NCBI RefSeq assembly: GCF_000020125.1
Contig: NC_010676.1
Span: 310,001 to 374,000, forward strand
Length of the DNA stretch: 64,000 nt
Reading direction: 5' to 3'
Source of the DNA: Paraburkholderia phytofirmans PsJN
Lineage (GTDB): Bacteria; Pseudomonadota; Gammaproteobacteria; Burkholderiales; Burkholderiaceae
Shown here one piece after another: positions 9,338 through 17,146 of this stretch. The notes under the pieces were generated by a model that made no database searches, was not told where the DNA came from, and was given only the letters and a program-made list of their open reading frames with translations. How positions within the stretch are numbered: position 1 is the stretch's first letter; each line of letters starts with the position of its first letter. The position numbers and the translations under genes were made by a program.

Positions 9338-10455
9338 ATGTTTCGTTGCGTCGCGGGATCCGCTACAGCGCATTGATTGTGATAGCGCTCGTGATCGTCG
9401 CCGCCCGCAGCGTCGGGGCACAGACAGTCGATGTGTTTGGCAGGACATCGACTGGGACACCCAGCGCCGCCAACGTTCAGACTCCGGCGTCTCAGACGGC
9501 TCCGGAGGATCATCTCGTCGCGCTGGAGCCATTACGGCGCGCGGTCGCGGCCAGCATCGCTCTGCAGAGCCGCCTGAATGCCCAGCTTCAGGACAAGCTC
9601 GCCGAGCAACGCAACGGCGCGAACATGCAGGCTGCCTGGATCCTCATGTTGCTGTCATTCGGCTACGGCGTCCTGCATGCGCTCGGGCCCGGACATGGCA
9701 AGCTGGTCATTGGCACATATCTGATTTCGCACCGTGCGCGCGTGGGCCATGCGGTTGCGCTCAGTATGTGGAGCGCGTGTGTGCAAGCGATCTCCGCGAT
9801 CTGCCTGGTCGGTGGTGCGGCGTGGCTTGCACACGCGGGGCTAGGCGGCGTGATGACGCACGCGGCGACACTCGATCTGGTCAGCTATTTTTCGCTACTA
9901 TGCGTCGGTCTCTTCACTGCCTGGTCGATCGTGACGCGCCGCGACTGTTGCGACGAAGGGCGTGTCACGCTCGTCCACAAACGCCGCCCGGGGCTCTTCG
10001 CGACGGAGCACGCCGACGACGACACCCAGCAGGGCGCCTATCTGGCTGTACGGATGCCACCGCGCCGGCGCTCGATCAACTGGACATGGGCGGACAAGAG
10101 GGCAGGGAATACCTGGATCGCGCGTCAGATCGTCCTGACCGGGTTGGCGGTGGGCGCGAGGCCTTGCGTCGGTGCGATCTTTGTTCTCATCGCGGCGCTT
10201 GCCAACGGCATATTCATAATCGGCGTCCTGTCGGTGTTCACGATGGCCGCGGGGGTGTCGTTGACCGTATTGGCAATTGGTCTGGCGAGCCTCGGTATGA
10301 ACCGGGCGGTGTCGAGCCGGAGTGTCGCGCGCAGGGAGGCACTACAAACGATCCGTACGCGCTTCGCGCTCGCGGGCGCAGTTTTCATCACGCTGTTCGC
10401 TGCCTGGCAGGTGTTCGCGCTACTGGCCGGCTGGCAGGTAGCCGGGCTCGTATGA
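9331..10455 (+). CDS. Nickel/cobalt exporter, NicO (RcnA-like) family
   Basis: A 374-residue inner-membrane protein with an N-terminal signal or first membrane segment, a periplasmic stretch (about 30-95), then the family hallmark HALGPGHGK (116-124) in the first core helix. Further hydrophobic helices and GARPCVGAIFVLIAALANG follow, the second conserved NicO block. These proteins export Ni2+ or Co2+. The gene overlaps the DUF1007 gene by seven bases, which argues for a two-component exporter. No RcnR-like or NikR-like regulator is adjacent. A cytoplasmic loop near 210-255 is rich in Arg/Asp rather than His. Confidence 0.87.
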   Translation: MLNVSLRRGIRYSALIVIALVIVAARSVGAQTVDVFGRTSTGTPSAANVQTPASQTAPEDHLVALEPLRRAVAASIALQSRLNAQLQDKLAEQRNGANMQAAWILMLLSFGYGVLHALGPGHGKLVIGTYLISHRARVGHAVALSMWSACVQAISAICLVGGAAWLAHAGLGGVMTHAATLDLVSYFSLLCVGLFTAWSIVTRRDCCDEGRVTLVHKRRPGLFATEHADDDTQQGAYLAVRMPPRRRSINWTWADKRAGNTWIARQIVLTGLAVGARPCVGAIFVLIAALANGIFIIGVLSVFTMAAGVSLTVLAIGLASLGMNRAVSSRSVARREALQTIRTRFALAGAVFITLFAAWQVFALLAGWQVAGLV

Positions 10456-10571
10456 CCGGCGATGGAAAAGCTCCTACTCAAGGCGCGAAGAGCCGATCTC
10501 GAGAAGGATGGTTGTGAACTCAGCGCCAAGCTCGCAGAAACGAAGACCGCAAAGGGCGCCGACTTTTTGCT

Positions 10572-11891
10572 TTATTCACATGACCTCACACACCGAAACC
10601 CCGCATACACATACTGGTAATGCGGCTGAAACCAATTCCGGAAAGCCGGCCGCAGCATGCATTGCGCGGTGCGCGCCGATCCACCTTTGATCACATAGTG
10701 CTGACCATCGAAAAAGTTGGCCGAATAGCCTAGATAGAACGGAAAAGCTTCGAAGCCGGGCAGCGCATCGAACACCGTCGAGGTCCACTCCCAGCCATTG
10801 CCGAATTGACCTTCCACGCCGAACGCGCTGACATTGTCCGGATACTCATCGACAGGTCGCGGATCCCAGCTGCGAAAGTCGAAATTGCCCGACGCGGCGT
10901 GCGGCGCGCCGTGTGCCGCACGTTGCCATTGCGCCTCGGTCGGTAATGCTTTGCCTGCCCACCGTGCGTACGCGCTGGCTTCGGCGTGGCTCACATACGC
11001 GGGCCAGTCGAGCGGCAGCGGCACTTCGTCGAACATGGTGCGCAACGTCCATGCGTCACCTTCGCCGCCGGCCTCGTGCCGCGACCAGCACGCGGGATGC
11101 TCGATGTGCTCGGCCTCCTTCCACGCCCAATCCTTCTCCGACCACCACTTCGGTTCGCGATAGCCGCCTGCCTCGATGAACTCGCGGAACGCGCCATTCG
11201 TCACCATATGGCGGTCCATTTCGAAGGCCGGCACTTCGACCCGCATTTCGCCGAACTCGTTGTCCCACCCGAAGCGTCCGCCGTCACGTGGCATGCCGAG
11301 CACCGTTGCGCCGGCCGGTATGCTGACCATCGACGACAACGCGTCCCGCGATTCCGCGCGCGTCACGACAGGCTCGCGCAATTCGGTGACCTTCTGCGCC
11401 AGCGGTAACTGATGAAGCATGTACGCCAGCGTTTCAGCATGCATCAACCGATGCTCGATCGCCACGTTCAGCAATTGCTCGGAGGCGTCGGCTTGCGCGC
11501 CGTTGCGGCCGAGTCCCGCGGCGTGCGTTAGCGCATCGAGCTCGCGGTCGATCTGCTCGCGCGCACGCAAGCCGTAGCTGCGCACGACGTCGAGCGATGG
11601 CCAGTCACCTGGTTGATCGGTCGGAAAACCGCCGTCGACGGGATCGATGCCGAAGGCAAAAAGCTGGTCGAGCTGTGGATCGAACGCCGGCAGATCGCAG
11701 AGGCGTTGATCGAACAGATTACGATCGAAAGCCTCCAGATGGCCGATGTAGAACACGATCCGGTGGCGCTCGCGGATCGGCCGTTCGTACAGAAACTCGG
11801 GTTTGACGATGGAAAACAGTGCGTCAGTCACTTGACGCGCTTCGATCAGGCGCTGCACGAGCGGGTGATGCGGGGCGGGGTCGCGATTCAT
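10572..11891 (-). CDS. EgtB/SenA-type non-heme iron enzyme (DinB-like plus FGE-sulfatase domains)
   Basis: Start set at 11891 because AAGGAGA lies nine bases upstream; the frame extends further but without a ribosome site. The 439-residue protein has an N-terminal DinB-like helical bundle with the iron-ligand candidates IGHLEAFD and EHRLMHAET (an H-x3-H pair). A C-terminal formylglycine-generating-enzyme fold follows (VSIPAGATVLGMPRDGG..., LPTEAQWQRAAHG, GNGWEWTSTVF, KGGSARTAQCMLRPAFRNWF, YAGFRCVRS). EgtB joins cysteine or glutamylcysteine to hercynine in ergothioneine synthesis; SenA does the selenosugar equivalent. Neither an egtD-like methyltransferase nor senB/senC is adjacent, so the substrate is open. 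Confidence 0.82.
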   Translation of the reverse strand: MNRDPAPHHPLVQRLIEARQVTDALFSIVKPEFLYERPIRERHRIVFYIGHLEAFDRNLFDQRLCDLPAFDPQLDQLFAFGIDPVDGGFPTDQPGDWPSLDVVRSYGLRAREQIDRELDALTHAAGLGRNGAQADASEQLLNVAIEHRLMHAETLAYMLHQLPLAQKVTELREPVVTRAESRDALSSMVSIPAGATVLGMPRDGGRFGWDNEFGEMRVEVPAFEMDRHMVTNGAFREFIEAGGYREPKWWSEKDWAWKEAEHIEHPACWSRHEAGGEGDAWTLRTMFDEVPLPLDWPAYVSHAEASAYARWAGKALPTEAQWQRAAHGAPHAASGNFDFRSWDPRPVDEYPDNVSAFGVEGQFGNGWEWTSTVFDALPGFEAFPFYLGYSANFFDGQHYVIKGGSARTAQCMLRPAFRNWFQPHYQYVYAGFRCVRSCE

Positions 11892-12021
11892 TTCGCCGGG
11901 TCTCCTTGCGGGGGACGGACTAAAGACTGTACCCGCTCGCAGGAGCCATGCCAAGACGAAAGCGCGTGAAAAGAGCATGCGCCAGGGACGCGGCGGCGCG
12001 GGCCGCGCTCCCGCCAGGAGC

Positions 12022-12825
12022 CTAGACTTGCCGCAGACCGTCCAGATCGACGATCCGGATGTGCTTGCCCTGTGTGTCGATCAGGCCGCGCTTTTGAAAT
12101 CTTGACAGGGTGCGGCTCACGGTTTCGAGCGTCATGCCGAGGTAACTGCCCATGTCCTCGCGTGTCATGCGCAGATTGAATTCCGCCGACGAATAACCGC
12201 GCCGCGCGTTGCGCTCGGAGACGTCGAGCAGGAATGCCGCGACCCGTTCGTCCGCCGAGAGCGAACCGAGCACCATCATCTGCGCGGCTTCGCGCACGAT
12301 CTGCTCGCCCAGCAGTTTGTGCATACGTTCCTGCATCGAACCGATTTCGCGGCACAGCGACTTGAGCGCGGTATAGGGGACGATGCAGACCGTACTGTCT
12401 TCGAGGGCCAGCGCGCTGCAGGCGTGCACGTCGTCGCTGATGCCGTCGAGGCCGAGCGCTTCGCCCGCGAGCCGCAAGCCGGTGACCTGTTCGCGGCCGT
12501 CGCGGTGCGTCATGACGGTTTTCATCGAACCGGAACGCACGGCGTAGATGTTGTCGAAGCGGTCGCCACTGCGATACAGCGCTTCGCCGCGTTGGACGGA
12601 ACGCGCGGAACAGATGAGCGTTTCGAGCTTCATCAATTCCTCGGGCGACAAACCTTGGGGCATGCAGAGTTGCCGCATCGCGCAACTTGAACAGCGAGCG
12701 GCGGAACGCGCGCTCGCCCGCGACGGCGCCGCGCGGCGGCCGCCGCGCACCGGCGACGAACGTGCGGCAGAGGCTGCGGAATCGGCAGTGCCGGCGGTGT
12801 GCGTAACAGCAATAGGAGTGAGCAT
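12022..12825 (-). CDS. fnr: FNR-type oxygen-sensing transcriptional regulator
   Basis: A Crp/Fnr regulator of 267 residues. The N-terminal CSSCAMRQLC (Cys45, 48, 54) plus Cys147 in DSTVCIVPY reproduce the four cluster ligands of E. coli FNR, so it should carry an O2-labile [4Fe-4S] cluster and dimerise under low oxygen. The cAMP-like sensory barrel spans about 60-170, a dimerisation helix follows, and the C-terminal winged helix includes MTREDMGSYLGMTLETVSR. An Ala/Arg-rich N-terminal extension of about 40 residues is longer than in E. coli FNR. It lies next to a universal stress gene that has an FNR-like box upstream. Confidence 0.92.
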   Translation of the reverse strand: MLTPIAVTHTAGTADSAASAARSSPVRGGRRAAPSRASARSAARCSSCAMRQLCMPQGLSPEELMKLETLICSARSVQRGEALYRSGDRFDNIYAVRSGSMKTVMTHRDGREQVTGLRLAGEALGLDGISDDVHACSALALEDSTVCIVPYTALKSLCREIGSMQERMHKLLGEQIVREAAQMMVLGSLSADERVAAFLLDVSERNARRGYSSAEFNLRMTREDMGSYLGMTLETVSRTLSRFQKRGLIDTQGKHIRIVDLDGLRQV

Positions 12826-13081
12826 GTTCTGCAGCCAGTGAGGGTATTGACAGATTGTCCCATCGACCGGGTTGCCCGCTTCGCGTCAAAAGGACGCGTT
12901 CGGGCAGTCAGGCTTGTTGAGCAATGTCACACCGGCGTTCGTGAGTTGGTTTATGGATTGCTGCGAAGGTGAGCAGGCAAACCCAACTCATACCTTGGCA
13001 GATGAAGCTCGCTTTTTGCAGAACGAGCGCACGCGCGGTCGATACGGCAGTCAAGCGCATTGCGCACCAGCGCGGCGCTCA

Positions 13082-13549
13082 TCAGTCCGCGTTGCCGGAC
13101 TTGCCCGCGGCGGACGGAATGAGCAGCACGGGCAGGCTTGCCTGCCGCACGCAGCGCTCGGCGACGCTGCCGAGAATCAGGCGCTGAAAACCGCGCCGCC
13201 CGTGCGTACCCATGACCAGCAGGTCGGCGTTGAAGTCGGCCGCGGCTTTGAGCACGACGACCGAAACATCGTCGATCGTGGATGCCTCGCTCACCACAAG
13301 CTCGCCTTTCACGCCTTGCTCCGCCATGGCCTTGGCGAATTCGGCGCCGAGTTCCTTGCCCTCTTCGGCGAGACGATTGCGCAAGACGGACGGGTCATAG
13401 CCGGGCGCTTCGAAATACATGGGTGTGTTCTCGACGACATATAACGGCTGCAAGACCGCGCCGCTGGCTTTGGCGAGCGCGAGCGCTGCTTCGAATGCAC
13501 GGCGGGAGGTGTTGCTGCCGTCGACCGCTACAAGAATGCGTGTGTACAT
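13082..13549 (-). CDS. Universal stress protein, UspA family
   Basis: A single-domain Usp of 155 residues. It starts at 13549, with GGAG six bases upstream (MYTRILVAVDGSNTS). The ATP-binding signature G-x2-G-x9-G-S is seen in MGTHGRRGFQRLILGS, and VAVDGS at the N-terminus holds the conserved Asp. Such proteins bind ATP and support survival under stress or oxygen limitation. The gene lies on the same strand as fnr but upstream of it with a ~250-base gap, and an FNR-like palindrome lies about 115 bases before its start, so FNR control is likely. Confidence 0.92.
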   Translation of the reverse strand: MYTRILVAVDGSNTSRRAFEAALALAKASGAVLQPLYVVENTPMYFEAPGYDPSVLRNRLAEEGKELGAEFAKAMAEQGVKGELVVSEASTIDDVSVVVLKAAADFNADLLVMGTHGRRGFQRLILGSVAERCVRQASLPVLLIPSAAGKSGNAD

Positions 13550-13663
13550 ATCGACTCCGCGTCTGAAGGATCCGGATGCCGCAGCTGTTTCCAACCGGCT
13601 GGGCGCAATGACGATCATCGCTGATGTAAGCCTGAATGATCGCCGAAAAACATGCGCTCGACC

Positions 13664-13677
13664 TGGATGTAAATCAA
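13664..13677. promoter_or_regulatory. Putative FNR/Anr box upstream of uspA
   Basis: TGGAT-GTAA-ATCAA matches the FNR consensus TTGAT-N4-ATCAA at nine of ten positions. It lies 115 bases upstream of the uspA start and about 160 bases from the divergent GntR gene. The fnr gene is 0.8 kb away. Binding is inferred from the motif only. Confidence 0.55.
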
Positions 13678-13838
13678 ACTCTTGTCAAATTTTTTGGTGG
13701 CTTTGTCGGGTTCGGCAAGTGCTGTGGGCAAGCGTTGGCGGGACTTCGCTTCCATTCGCAAAGCATATCCACGATCAGGACAAGGGAAGGTTTGCCTTAC
13801 AATTGCAACCTACTCAGACAAGCTGCTTCAGTCCGCTG

Positions 13839-14528
13839 ATGAACGAGCGCAAAACGACGGGCTTGCCCGACAAGATCTACGGCGACATTCTCAATCGCAT
13901 TGTCGAAGGCGAGTACAAGGAAGGTGAGCGCTTGCCGACCGAGCATGCGCTGGCCGAGCGTTTCGCGACGTCCAGGCCGACGGTGCGCGAAGCCTTGGCG
14001 CGCTTGCGGGCGGACGGCATCATCATGACCCGGCACGGCTCGGGCACGACGGTCGCGCGCCGGCCGGACCCGGACGTGCGCCGCTTCGCGCCGCTCGAAA
14101 CGCTGTCCGATATCCGTCGCTGCTATGAGTTTCGCATCGTGACGGAAGCGGGCGCCGCGGAGCAGGCGGCGCTCAAAGCCGACGCCGACGACATCGCCGC
14201 CATCCAGCACGCATGGGACCAACTGGAGCGGATCATCGAGACGCAAGGGATCGGCGCGAAAGACGACTTTATGTTCCACCTGGCGGTGGCGCGTGCGTCG
14301 AAGAACCCTTTTTTCATCACGGTCATGTCGTTCATCGAGGAGCAGATCCTGTTCAGCATGAACCTATCGCGCAATCTTTCGCTGGTGAAGACGGTGGCGC
14401 GGCAGCGGCTCGTTCAGGAGGAGCATCGGGCTGTGCTCGATGCGATCCGCCGCAAGGATGCGCCAGGCGCGGCGAGCGCCATGCGAGCGCATCTTGAGAA
14501 CGCGCTCGAGCGGATGTTCGGTTCCTGA
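13839..14528 (+). CDS. GntR-family regulator, FadR/FCD subfamily
   Basis: A 229-residue regulator. The N-terminal GntR winged helix is obvious (LPDKIYGDILNRIVEGEYKE, RLPTEHALAERFATSRPTVR, REALARLRADGIIMTRHGSG). The C-terminal all-helical FCD ligand domain includes CYEFRIVTEAGAAEQAA, DDFMFHLAVARAS and EEHRAVLDAIRRKD, with His/Asp metal-ligand positions. FCD proteins usually sense organic acids or sugar acids. A sugar-acid uptake and dehydratase operon starts 2.6 kb downstream beyond the quorum-sensing genes and would be a natural target, but this is only inference. Start 13839 places the HTH at the usual distance from the N-terminus. Confidence 0.88.
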   Translation: MNERKTTGLPDKIYGDILNRIVEGEYKEGERLPTEHALAERFATSRPTVREALARLRADGIIMTRHGSGTTVARRPDPDVRRFAPLETLSDIRRCYEFRIVTEAGAAEQAALKADADDIAAIQHAWDQLERIIETQGIGAKDDFMFHLAVARASKNPFFITVMSFIEEQILFSMNLSRNLSLVKTVARQRLVQEEHRAVLDAIRRKDAPGAASAMRAHLENALERMFGS

Positions 14529-14704
14529 TCTGCCGCCGGCTCTCGTCGCGCGCCAAGGCCGCGGCGAGCCGCCGCGATACGGACGAGTGCAATTCCAAGG
14601 CCGCCTGATGCAGCGTCAAATCGCCGCTTTCGCGGCAGCGAACCGGCCGCCGGCTAACAGCCAGGCAGCAAGCAGGCTGCAATCAGCGGGCGGCCGGGCG
14701 ACAG

Positions 14705-15298
14705 CTAGGCAGCAACGGCCATCGGTCCGAACAGCGCGGTGCGAGTCTTCGGACTCACCGCGATATCCAGCGCCACCGCTCGCTCCACACCGATCTGCAA
14801 TGGCGACCCGAGCCGGCTGATGTCGATGCCGGTTTTGCGCAGCAGCCGCTCGATCGGCGTGGTGGTCACGGTGACATACCGCGTGATGCCCATCTGGTCG
14901 GCGAACGTCACCAGTTCGTGAATCGCCTGCATGGTGAGGTCAGCAAAGCCGAACGACTGTTCCTCACCGCCGGTTTCGATCGCGAACCGGCTCAGTTCCC
15001 AGATGTGCCGCCCAACCGGCGCGGCCGCGCCATGCAGCAACTGCGGGAAGGTGTCCTTCAGCATGTTGGGGCCCTCGGTCGGCATCAGGCGCCAACAGCC
15101 GCGCACTTGCCCGTCGTCGGCCTGGATCAGCATGTAGTGCGGCCCGAGCGCGTCATAGCCGTCGATCTCCATGCCCGCGATGGTCGGAATATCCCACCCG
15201 AGCCGCCCATGAAATACTCGCGCCCGCAGGCGGTACATCTCGTTAATGTCCGCGTTGTCGAATTCCTGACGCATTCCAATCCGGATTGCTGTTTGCAT
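14705..15298 (-). CDS. braI: Acyl-homoserine lactone synthase (LuxI family, BraI-like)
   Basis: A 197-residue LuxI-type synthase that makes an N-acyl-homoserine lactone from SAM and acyl-ACP. The conserved residues are present: Arg25, Phe29 and Trp35 in RLRARVFHGRLGWDIP, Asp46 and Asp49 in MEIDGYDAL, Arg70 in GCWRLMPTEGPNML, and Glu101/Arg104 in WELSRFAI. AGGAG lies seven bases before the ATG. The arrangement with a divergent rsaL and a luxR gene behind it is that of the BraI/R system of plant-associated Paraburkholderia, which in studied strains uses 3-oxo-C14-HSL. A lux-type box lies 69 bases upstream of the start. Confidence 0.92.
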   Translation of the reverse strand: MQTAIRIGMRQEFDNADINEMYRLRARVFHGRLGWDIPTIAGMEIDGYDALGPHYMLIQADDGQVRGCWRLMPTEGPNMLKDTFPQLLHGAAAPVGRHIWELSRFAIETGGEEQSFGFADLTMQAIHELVTFADQMGITRYVTVTTTPIERLLRKTGIDISRLGSPLQIGVERAVALDIAVSPKTRTALFGPMAVAA

Positions 15299-15366
15299 GA
15301 CGTTCTCCTGAACGTGTTGGGGTACCCAATACGCAAGAAAACTTATGCATTTTGAATGTTTCCGCC

Positions 15367-15386
15367 ACCTACCTACCTGGATAGGT
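15367..15386. promoter_or_regulatory. Putative lux/las-type box between braI and rsaL
   Basis: ACCTACCTACCTGGATAGGT fits the 20-base CT-N12-AG pattern of LuxR-type operators, with outer arms ACCTA/TAGGT. The ACCT unit repeats three times, so a shorter 16-base palindrome can also be drawn. It sits midway between the divergent genes, about 67-69 bases from each start, and is the natural BraR site. A TATGCATTTTGAATG stretch at 15344-15358 loosely resembles RsaL sites. Confidence 0.65.
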
Positions 15387-15452
15387 GTGCATGCTTATCG
15401 GGTAACGCAGAATTCGAGACAAGCACTGCACTCAACCCGACAGGACCGAAAA

Positions 15453-15770
15453 ATGGAACTCATCGAAAATCATTGGCAACCGCAAACCGGCGTTCAGACC
15501 CGTCCGGCGGAGCCTTCCACGGCGGTGGACCGCGTTCTGATCATTGCTTACCGCAAGAAGAAAAAAGAAAGCCAACGCCGTTTCTGGGCGCGCTTCGGCG
15601 TGACGCAGTCGCGCGGCAGCCGGTTCGAATCCGGTGCGGAAATCCCGCCGCCGGTCTCGATCCTGCTGGGTCTGTACTTCACCAAAACCGTGTCCGACGC
15701 CGATCTGGGCCGCGCCGAGCGCGTGCTGTACAGCCGCGACGCCGCCGCCTTGCTCAACCCGGGTCAATAA
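15453..15770 (+). CDS. rsaL: RsaL-like repressor of quorum sensing
   Basis: A 105-residue protein starting at 15453. The core (VLIIAYRKKKKESQRRFWAR, FGVTQSRGSRFESGAEIPPP, LGLYFTKTVSDADLGRA) is a lambda-repressor-like helix-turn-helix bundle typical of RsaL. In Pseudomonas and in the Bra system RsaL represses the synthase gene and so limits signal output. It is divergent from braI, and its last 17 bases overlap the 3' end of the convergent luxR gene. Confidence 0.88.
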   Translation: MELIENHWQPQTGVQTRPAEPSTAVDRVLIIAYRKKKKESQRRFWARFGVTQSRGSRFESGAEIPPPVSILLGLYFTKTVSDADLGRAERVLYSRDAAALLNPGQ

Positions 15771-16482
15771 GCCCAAGTTGCGCGGCAATCACCGCCGCCG
15801 CACGCCGCGAATTCACACCGAATTTCGTCCTGATGTTCTTCATGTGGAAGTTCACCACGGCTTCCGAACAGTTCAGGATGTGGGAGATTTCCCACGTGGA
15901 TTTGCCGCGTGCGGTCCATTTCAGGCATTCGCGTTCGCGCGGTGTTAGCTTGGGCAATAAGGTCTGGGCGTGCGTATTCAAATGGCGCTGACTGGTGTCG
16001 ATTACCAGGTCGCGCAATAACACCAGGTTCGGCAATGCCACGTTGATATGCCGCCAGAATTCGTCGTTGGGATTGTTGTCGTTGACGAAGCACATCATGC
16101 CGGCTTCCTGATTCGGCCCGTGAATCGGCAGTGTTATGCCGGAGCGCAACCCATGCGCGCGGGCTTCCTCGTACATGGAAAGCTGCGGCGCGGTCTTGAA
16201 AATATCCGGCGACCAGATCAGCGGCGTGGCGCGCGTCGCGCAATGCGCAACGGTCGGATCGATGTGAACCAGTCCCTGCTCGTCATAGGTACGTCGCCAG
16301 GTTGGGGAGTACGTACTGCGCACGTAAGCGTCTTCCAGGCGAATGGTGGGGCGCGGCAGCATGGCGATCAAAAGCTTGTCGAAGCCCCACGTCTCGGCAA
16401 GGCCCGCGATTGCACCGAACCATTCCGCTTCGTCGGCGGCGTCCAGTAGCGGTGCCATCTGCTCGATAAAATGTAGCGACAA
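15754..16482 (-). CDS. braR: LuxR-type quorum-sensing regulator (BraR-like)
   Basis: A 242-residue acyl-HSL receptor. The N-terminal autoinducer domain keeps the invariant residues Trp62, Tyr66, Asp75, Pro76, Trp90 and Gly115 (YSPTWRRTYDEQGLVHIDPT, LIWSPDIF, GLRSGITLPIHG). The C-terminal GerE-type helix-turn-helix is LTPRERECLKWTARGKSTWE ... EAVVNFHMKNIRTKF. The start is a TTG at 16482 with GAGAG about six bases upstream; ATG at 16458 is an alternative. It is read towards rsaL and overlaps its end by 17 bases. With braI it closes a complete synthase/receptor pair. Confidence 0.9.
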   Translation of the reverse strand: MSLHFIEQMAPLLDAADEAEWFGAIAGLAETWGFDKLLIAMLPRPTIRLEDAYVRSTYSPTWRRTYDEQGLVHIDPTVAHCATRATPLIWSPDIFKTAPQLSMYEEARAHGLRSGITLPIHGPNQEAGMMCFVNDNNPNDEFWRHINVALPNLVLLRDLVIDTSQRHLNTHAQTLLPKLTPRERECLKWTARGKSTWEISHILNCSEAVVNFHMKNIRTKFGVNSRRAAAVIAAQLGLIDPG

Positions 16483-16930
16483 TTTTTACTCTCTCAGGCT
16501 CGTAGGCATCCCGTTGCGGTGAATTGCGGTACGGCATTCTGTCTGGTGGTTTTTTACTTTCATAATCTATCACCAAAATTTATTTCGCAGAGCGAGAACT
16601 GATTTCTAACAAAATGCCAGCGAAGGTGATTCGGTGAGAATACGAATGAATCGGTCTTTGTAACTCATTTTCTGATCAATTTAACAATCACCGGTCGTTT
16701 ATGTGGGTAATTTCTCGTAGTAGCCGTTTTGATGCCATTCGTCGGCAACATTATTGCGAAAGCATTCTAATTAGCTGTCGCTGCCAAATTTTCAGTCAAA
16801 ATCGCACTGTTTGCCGATAATGTCTTTCGCATGCAGCACGGCGGTGGCGAGATAACAGTCAGTGCCCAAGCGCTATTGTCATACAAAAGCGACGTCGTGT
16901 ACTTTGCGCCGCTTGCGATCCACGTGAAGA
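16483..16930. other. AT-rich intergenic region upstream of braR
   Basis: No gene is seen. The first 250 bases are AT-rich and should carry the braR promoter. No clear lux box or sigma-70 pair stands out. Confidence 0.4.
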
Positions 16931-17130
16931 ATTCGTCAAACCGGGCTCGGCGCCAAGTTGTTTGACGACATTCTCGACCCGGCGCAACGTTTTTACGACG
17001 CCTTCCTGCCGCTCGAAACCTTGCGCAACGACTCAGTTCGACGCCGCCCGAGCATCGTGCGAAGATCGAGCACGCCGCGCGAGTGCTGCTCGCGTTGGAG
17101 CATGAATTCGCCCAGGCCAACCCCACCTCG
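16931..17130 (+). pseudogene. Unidentified gene remnant with one frameshift
   Basis: One frame reads RQTGLGAKLFDDILDPAQRF then YDAFLPLETLRNDS. After a shift near 17040 another frame reads TPPEHRAKIEHAARVLLALE then HEFAQANPTST. Both pieces have the composition of real helical protein and follow on directly, so they look like the C-terminal end of a decayed gene. I do not recognise the family. No start or upstream portion is visible. Confidence 0.35.
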
Positions 17131-17146
17131 ACCCTTGAACGCCAGC

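Noticed and set aside
15600..15650. A GGTTCGAATCC-like T-arm suggesting a tRNA
   Set aside because: It lies inside rsaL, codes for conserved residues (GSRFESGAE), and no acceptor or anticodon stem can be formed around it. No tRNA or rRNA was found in the window.
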